From Siphonodentalium dalli (Eukaryota; Mollusca; Scaphopoda; Gadilida; Siphonodentaliidae): a stretch of DNA of 64,000 bases. A model generated the notes under the pieces. The model worked only from the letters and a program-made list of their open reading frames with translations. It ran no database searches and was not told the DNA's origin. Location of the stretch: positions 206,941,934 through 207,005,933 of the forward strand of contig CP136063.1 of NCBI GenBank assembly GCA_032622095.1. The letters are read 5' to 3'. This document shows, one piece after another, positions 59,091-64,000 of this stretch (the first letter of the stretch is position 1; each line of letters starts with the position of its first letter). Made by a program: the position numbers and the translations under genes.

Positions 59091-61856
59091 TATAACAACT
59101 GTGATATAAAATGTCATTGTTCAAAGTTGTTGGCAGATACCAATTCTAGTTCCAAGAGATAAATTTGTTTTTTTGTGTCTCCCGCACTGTTAGAAAAATG
59201 CCCGTCGTTTTATTGGTGTCATACCGCGCAACATCGCTGCCAACCTTGGACCACTAAACAGACGGTCAGGCCAGGGGGGGGGGGGGAGCCGAACGTTTTT
59301 TTACGAGACATGAGGTGGGGGTGAGGGTGGGTGGGTACCCGAGGCCGGAAACAGTTTTTGACCACCTTTTTTGCAATTGTTTTTCATTGACATATTTTCA
59401 ACTGTTTTAAACATATTTGTTTATATGTTGTGGCTTGTTGCAATATGAGAAGCACTATACATTTAATATTGTTATAATTACCACCATAAGTTGATATAAA
59501 ATGGAAAAATAGTGAATATTGTGGGGGTGGGTCCCAAAATTTTCATTGATTTTTTTTGCGCGCAAATTTTTTTTATTGTGTCTGTTTCAATTTGCTTGGT
59601 AGTTTTTATATTGAAATTTGTCTAGTTCACGGTGTAGATCAATAAAAAAATACTTCAGATAGCTCTAGGGTAGGGTGAACTTAATGCAGTCTGACAATAT
59701 CAGCTGACAAATCATGACAGAATATTACAATAATTATTATAATTCATGACATTCTCTTTACTCATACAGTTAGTTGATGCATGAGTGTAATGTATGCAAT
59801 AAGTATTTGTATCAGTGTTTGTATACTAAATTGATTTTTAAATATACTTTTGTCAAATAATTATTTGAATTGTCAAATTATTAGTTTCAGTGTTCTTGAC
59901 AACCATCAATAAGTAAATAAGTAGACATGAAATAAAGTTTTAATAACACTTATTGAAAGAAAACAAAATATAACCTTCCTTAGATAGTCTTCTGAAAAGT
60001 ATAAAAATATTATTTAAATAGATGTGAAGAGGGGCCAGGACACATTACAGTTTTGTTCACATTGTAATTATTACATGTATATCCTATAATTACCTGCATA
60101 TACTACAATGTAAATGACACTTAATATCTAATTCAGGCTAATTTGAAAATTATCAAAGAAGAAAAATTAATTTACTTAATTATTGTATATTTATAAGATG
60201 ATGTGCATGCAAGGTGGTTTAGTTTGAAGCCACACATAAAGGTCATGTACACTATGTGTGTGAATTTCATATTGCACATGAATTCCATCCAGTACATGAC
60301 CGAAGTTCAGCTCTGATTGTCCAAATGAGTCTCAGTAATATACATCCGTGTAGATGGATTTGGCACTAAATTGACCATCAACGTTCAAACTCAAAGGGTT
60401 AAGCCATTATTTTAGGCAAAGTTCTAAGTCGTAATGCGAGATCGGGTCGGTGGTCATGCAGGCATACATACAAGTTAATTCGTACACTGGTTCATATGCA
60501 CATTTTCCTTGTTGGTATTAATATAGGCTCTATGCCTACTAGTTGATGCTGGTTGATGTCTGAAAAGAAGATAAATTTAATTTTGAGTAATGTTTTATTC
60601 TACTATAGGCCCTAACACTGGCCCTAGTTATTTTTTGTTGTCATTCCAGGGGATTCAACATATTTTTCATCTACTTACCAGCTGTACTCACACAGATGAA
60701 TAGGCTGGGTTATAAATTTACCAATATAATCACATCATATTCTACCTTTGTTGATTGCTTAGAGTTCAATTTTGCACATGTTTGTTAACAGGAAGTAACA
60801 TTTAATTCGGTCTTTCAAAGAAGGGACAATTATAGAGCGGTTGGTCGTTTTTACAGAGGGGATCAACATAAAGCTTTGATGTTTGGGGTGGGTGTCTAAA
60901 ATATTATGAAAAAAAAATGCAAGAAAGGGTGTAAAAAAATGGAAATGTAAAAAAAAGACCCCCATGTCTCGCAACTTTTTTACGCCCCCCCCCCTGCGTG
61001 GTGACAATATGATTTCCCGGTAGGCAATACGATTCATATGTTCTTCTATTATGATAATATTTTTTATGAAACTTAAATCCTCAATGCATACAGTGACAGG
61101 CAATAGTTTGAAGTTTGAAAATGGATCAACCTTGCGTTCTGCCTCGTGGAATTTAATCCGGAAAAAGGCTGCACACACGTGGTGTGTACACCTTTCACTG
61201 ACTACTGTATAACTATGGCTGTTAATACAAACGGTAATAGCTGAAACGCCCCCCCCCCATTCAGTTACGAGTAATACAAATTGCGACCATTCTAAAACAT
61301 ATGAATCGGGCATGCCACAGTTAAAACTCAAATGTATGTACATGTAAAAGTAAAACATCCTAACGGCATACTTGTTGGTAACACGTAAGGCGTGATTGTC
61401 GCGTGGAATTGTCAGTCAATTGTAAAGACCGTTTTTGTTTAACAGGTGAATGCGTACATCACGACAATATATCAGTAACAGCTAGTTGGGATTGAAACCT
61501 TCAAGACATCAGCAAAGCAGTCCCACATTTTTCGATGAAATTTGATAGCATGATGCATCAAACAGTGTATACTTGTATCACGACACTAATAATCTTTGGC
61601 AGTTAGTCAGCCAAAGATAGCTTTATAAGAACATCCAACCAATAGTGGACACCCGGTCCGTAAATTGTCGTAATAACTGGTCGATAAAATGGCGAATGGC
61701 GACAATGTCTCACATCCATATGTTTGAATGAAAATTTATGAACATGGGATGAACCGGTCCGTGTAGTTGTAATAGTTGTATATACTCAGTTGGAATTGTA
61801 TAGATATACCGGTATGATCATCCGTCACTGCGCGGCATCAGTTCGCTGTTTACTGT
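59091..61856. other. Non-coding stretch; nothing recognised
   Basis: AT-rich DNA with poly-G/C tracts at 59,274-59,286, 60,985-60,994 and 61,249-61,258. A hairpin with GGTCATGTAC/GTACATGACC ends spans about 60,240-60,301. A 199-codon antisense open frame at 60,759-61,358 has no family features. Confidence 0.4.
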
Positions 61857-64000
61857 GTTGTTGTTGTTGTTGTTTTTGTTTTTGTTTTTTTGTTTTTTGT
61901 TTAAACATATTTTATTGTAATATAATATTACAAGAGGGATCGGGGCACAAGTTTTAACAACTTAAATCCGCCCCTCTCCCATTAACATTTTAACAAATAC
62001 AAAGTAGATGACGAAAATAACATATATACAGGATGATGTATGGTGTGGTTGTGATTGCTATCAGTCCTATCCTGCTTTTGAAATTTCATCTGAGGTAGTC
62101 AACATTTGTAACGCAAAGGAGGATCTCACCTATATTTGTTAGCGGAGGGGGCCTAATTAAAGCGTTTCGTTGATGAAATGTATGAATAAACAAAATGGAA
62201 AAGAATTTCATTGCGTCGATTCGATTCTGATGATATCCCTGTGAGTAAGGAGGAAATGTTAGATATTATAAATTAGTGGGCTGCAATCTTATTGAAGAGT
62301 TCGCATCTTTCGGTGGCATACAGGGGGCACTCAAAGAAATAATGAGGCATCTTCGACTTCATATCCACATGTGCATTTAGAGGTATCAGAGATAAAATTG
62401 TTGTACATATCTGTACATATTTAATTCACTACAATAGTTGCGAATTCTGCAGTGTATAATGCTTAGTTTTCTTGGACCATTAATAAAGAATTGGGGAGGT
62501 TTCGTGGGCGGGTCAATTAATTTCAAATTCATCTTAAATTCAGGAAGAGTACTTACATTTGTAATAGGCTTTGGTAGTTTATTCCAAGATAACGTACTTT
62601 TAGGTAAATAAGAGTTTCTGAAATGTTCTGTATGCGAACGGTATGAATAGAATTTGTCAGGTTCGCGCATATCATATCGATTACTGGCAACTTGTCTTGA
62701 TCGGGGTGGCAACATGAGCGTGAGGTAATTGGGACTTGGTTGTTTATTATTTTAAACATGGTGTGCAACTCGTGGAGTTCTCGTCGAATTTCAAGCCTTG
62801 ACCATCCTACTTCGTCAAACAAGCGATTTATATCTACGGAACGCGTTAATCCTGTTACTATTCTTGCAGCATCCTTGTGTATGTCATCGAACTTCTTTAA
62901 TAAGTAATCTGTTGCTGTGCCCCACACTACATCGGCATAGTCTATAATTGGTAATATATATGCTATGTATATTTTTTCAAGCGACTTTCGGTCTAGGTCG
63001 TACTTCAGTCTTCTTAATTGTGAGAGACGAGATGTTGCTTTGTTTGCTATTGTATTTATATGAGTGTTCCAGTTTAGATTCGATTGTATTTCAAGTCCAA
63101 GATGTTTGTGTGAGTTTGTAAATAATACATTTTCTTGTTCGAATTTTAAATTCGGGGTCACGTTGTTATTTGTAAGGGAAAAGGAAATTGCCCTAGTTTT
63201 CGTTGGGTTAAATTTAACTAGCCATTTATTTGCCCAGTCTGCGACTCTTTCAAGGTCATCGTTCATGTTCTTGGTTAGGATATCGATGTCATAATGGGTA
63301 GTCATAAGGCAAGTATCATCCGCGTACATTCTTGTGGTTGCATTAATGTGATCAGGGAGGTCGTTTATGTAAACTAAAAATAGGAAAGGGCCAATAATTG
63401 AGCATTGAGGGACACCCGCCGGGATAACTTCAAAATTTGAGAAGGAGTTGTTCACTAAGACCCTTTGTTTGCGATTGAACAGATAATCTTTTAGCCATTC
63501 TAAGAGATTTCCAGAGACTCCATATTGTTCCAATTTATATAGCAGCCCCCTGTGCCATACTCTCTCGAATGCCTTTGATATATCAAAAAATACTGCACAT
63601 GTATAGAGGCTGTTGTCGAGACTATGGCACAGGTTGTGATATAGTTCTATTAACTGGTATGTTGTACTATGGCCAGGGAGGAAGCCAGACTGGTGATTAT
63701 ATAACAAATTATTTTTCGTGAAGTATGTCATAATATGTTGTATGACCACTTTTTCGAAGATTTTGCCTAATGTCGGAAGGAGAGATATTGGACGATAATT
63801 TGCGGAATCGGCTGGGTCGCCTTTTTTGAAGATAGGGATGACGTTTGCCTTTTTCCAGGTCATTGGAAACTTACCAAGATCCAATGATTTTTTTATAAAT
63901 TATTAATAGGGGGATTGCGCTATTTTCAGCAGTACTATGCAACATTTTTGGGCTGATGCTATCGTGACCATACGCCTTATTTAAATTTAATGATTTTATA
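61857..64000 (-). mobile_element. CR1/Jockey-group non-LTR retrotransposon, decayed, 5' end off window
   Basis: Read on the minus strand, the element enters from the right edge with reverse transcriptase coding. It continues through a C-terminal C-x-C...H-x4-C region to a TAA at 62,273-62,275, then a 3'UTR of about 370 bp containing GGGAGAGGGGCGG. It ends with AATAAAATATG and a tail that degrades into (AAC)n at 61,857-61,905. Simple-repeat 3' tails of this kind are typical of CR1-like elements. Target-site duplications cannot be judged because the 5' end is outside the window. Frameshifts show it is no longer mobile on its own. Confidence 0.85.
62273..63990 (-). pseudogene. Reverse transcriptase of the non-LTR element, frameshifted
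   Basis: The longest intact frame (62,553-63,884, about 443 codons, no true start) carries the RT fingers motif NYRPISLLPTLGKIFEKVV, the QSGFLPGHST block, motif A FFDISKAF with the catalytic Asp, GVPQCSIIGP (the family normally has GVPQGS, so a Gly-to-Cys change), and motif C YADD at residues 187-190. The thumb-like HLGL...W region follows. Coding continuity is broken at an A7 run (63,888-63,894), at a C-run (62,731-62,733), near 62,403-62,417 and near 62,343-62,347. Downstream pieces in other frames carry LPPRSRQ, CTCGYEVEDA and HYFFECPLY, the usual C-terminus. It would copy its own RNA at a nicked target if intact. Confidence 0.9.

Noticed and set aside
60759-61358. 199-codon antisense open frame
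   Set aside because: Includes translated poly-C/poly-A tracts, low-complexity Phe/Ile runs and no recognisable domain; length is possible by chance in AT-rich DNA.
62553-63884. TTG as a genuine start of the reverse transcriptase frame
   Set aside because: RT homology continues upstream in another frame across the A7 run, so the frame begins at a frameshift rather than at a start codon.

Overview
This is a 64 kb piece of an animal nuclear genome, most likely a marine invertebrate. The sequence supports this with a spliced class A GPCR (consensus GT/AG introns of about 2.5 and 6.9 kb), decayed non-LTR retrotransposons of the CR1/L2/Jockey group, many palindromic miniature DNA transposons, long poly-G/poly-C tracts and AT-rich non-coding DNA. 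I cannot name the species. There are no bacterial operons, and I recognised no tRNA or rRNA gene.

Bases 1-21,605 are one uninterrupted minisatellite array that enters from the left edge. Every unit has the same 26-nt core (starts TAAACCAAGGAGAGG, ends CCACACCTG) preceded by a header of 0, 5, 11 or 18 nt, giving units of 26, 31, 37 and 44 bp. The shorter headers can be derived from the longest by deletions between 2-4 nt microhomologies. Above this level there are kilobase-scale segmental duplications (offsets 1,287, about 5,326, 10,076 and 15,171 bp). The antisense strand has almost no stop codons in any frame, which creates long but probably meaningless open frames.

Bases 21,606-47,200 are gene-poor and built largely from mobile-element debris. 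They hold a Tc1/mariner-like TA-flanked palindrome (22.0 kb), an undetermined antisense coding remnant (22.2-22.7 kb), a non-LTR C-terminal fragment with its 3' tail (33.35-33.96 kb), and a foldback-type element whose inverted ends are 16-bp tandem repeats and which is flanked by a 10-bp direct repeat (34.87-36.30 kb, with a TTAA-type MITE inside it). They also hold a TTAA-flanked MITE (37.3 kb), a 3.1 kb inverted-repeat element carrying a 130-bp tandem repeat rich in nuclear-receptor half-sites (38.0-41.1 kb), and two copies of an unusual double-palindrome module (42.2 and 46.4 kb), the second inside a piggyBac-like MITE.

Bases 47,291-57,649 (minus strand) carry the only convincing host gene: a three-exon, 350-residue rhodopsin-family receptor resembling melatonin/moody-type receptors. 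All seven membrane segments can be assembled with matching splice phases. Its introns contain a 31-bp VNTR 13 bp from an acceptor, a short retroposon with a perfect 15-bp target-site duplication, and a pair of related palindromic MITEs.

Bases 57,650-61,856 are mostly repeats (a roughly 500-bp complex tandem repeat at 58.1-59.1 kb) and AT-rich DNA. From 61,857 to the right edge a minus-strand non-LTR retrotransposon shows a 3' tail, a 3'UTR, a recognisable reverse transcriptase with YADD, and at least four frameshifts.
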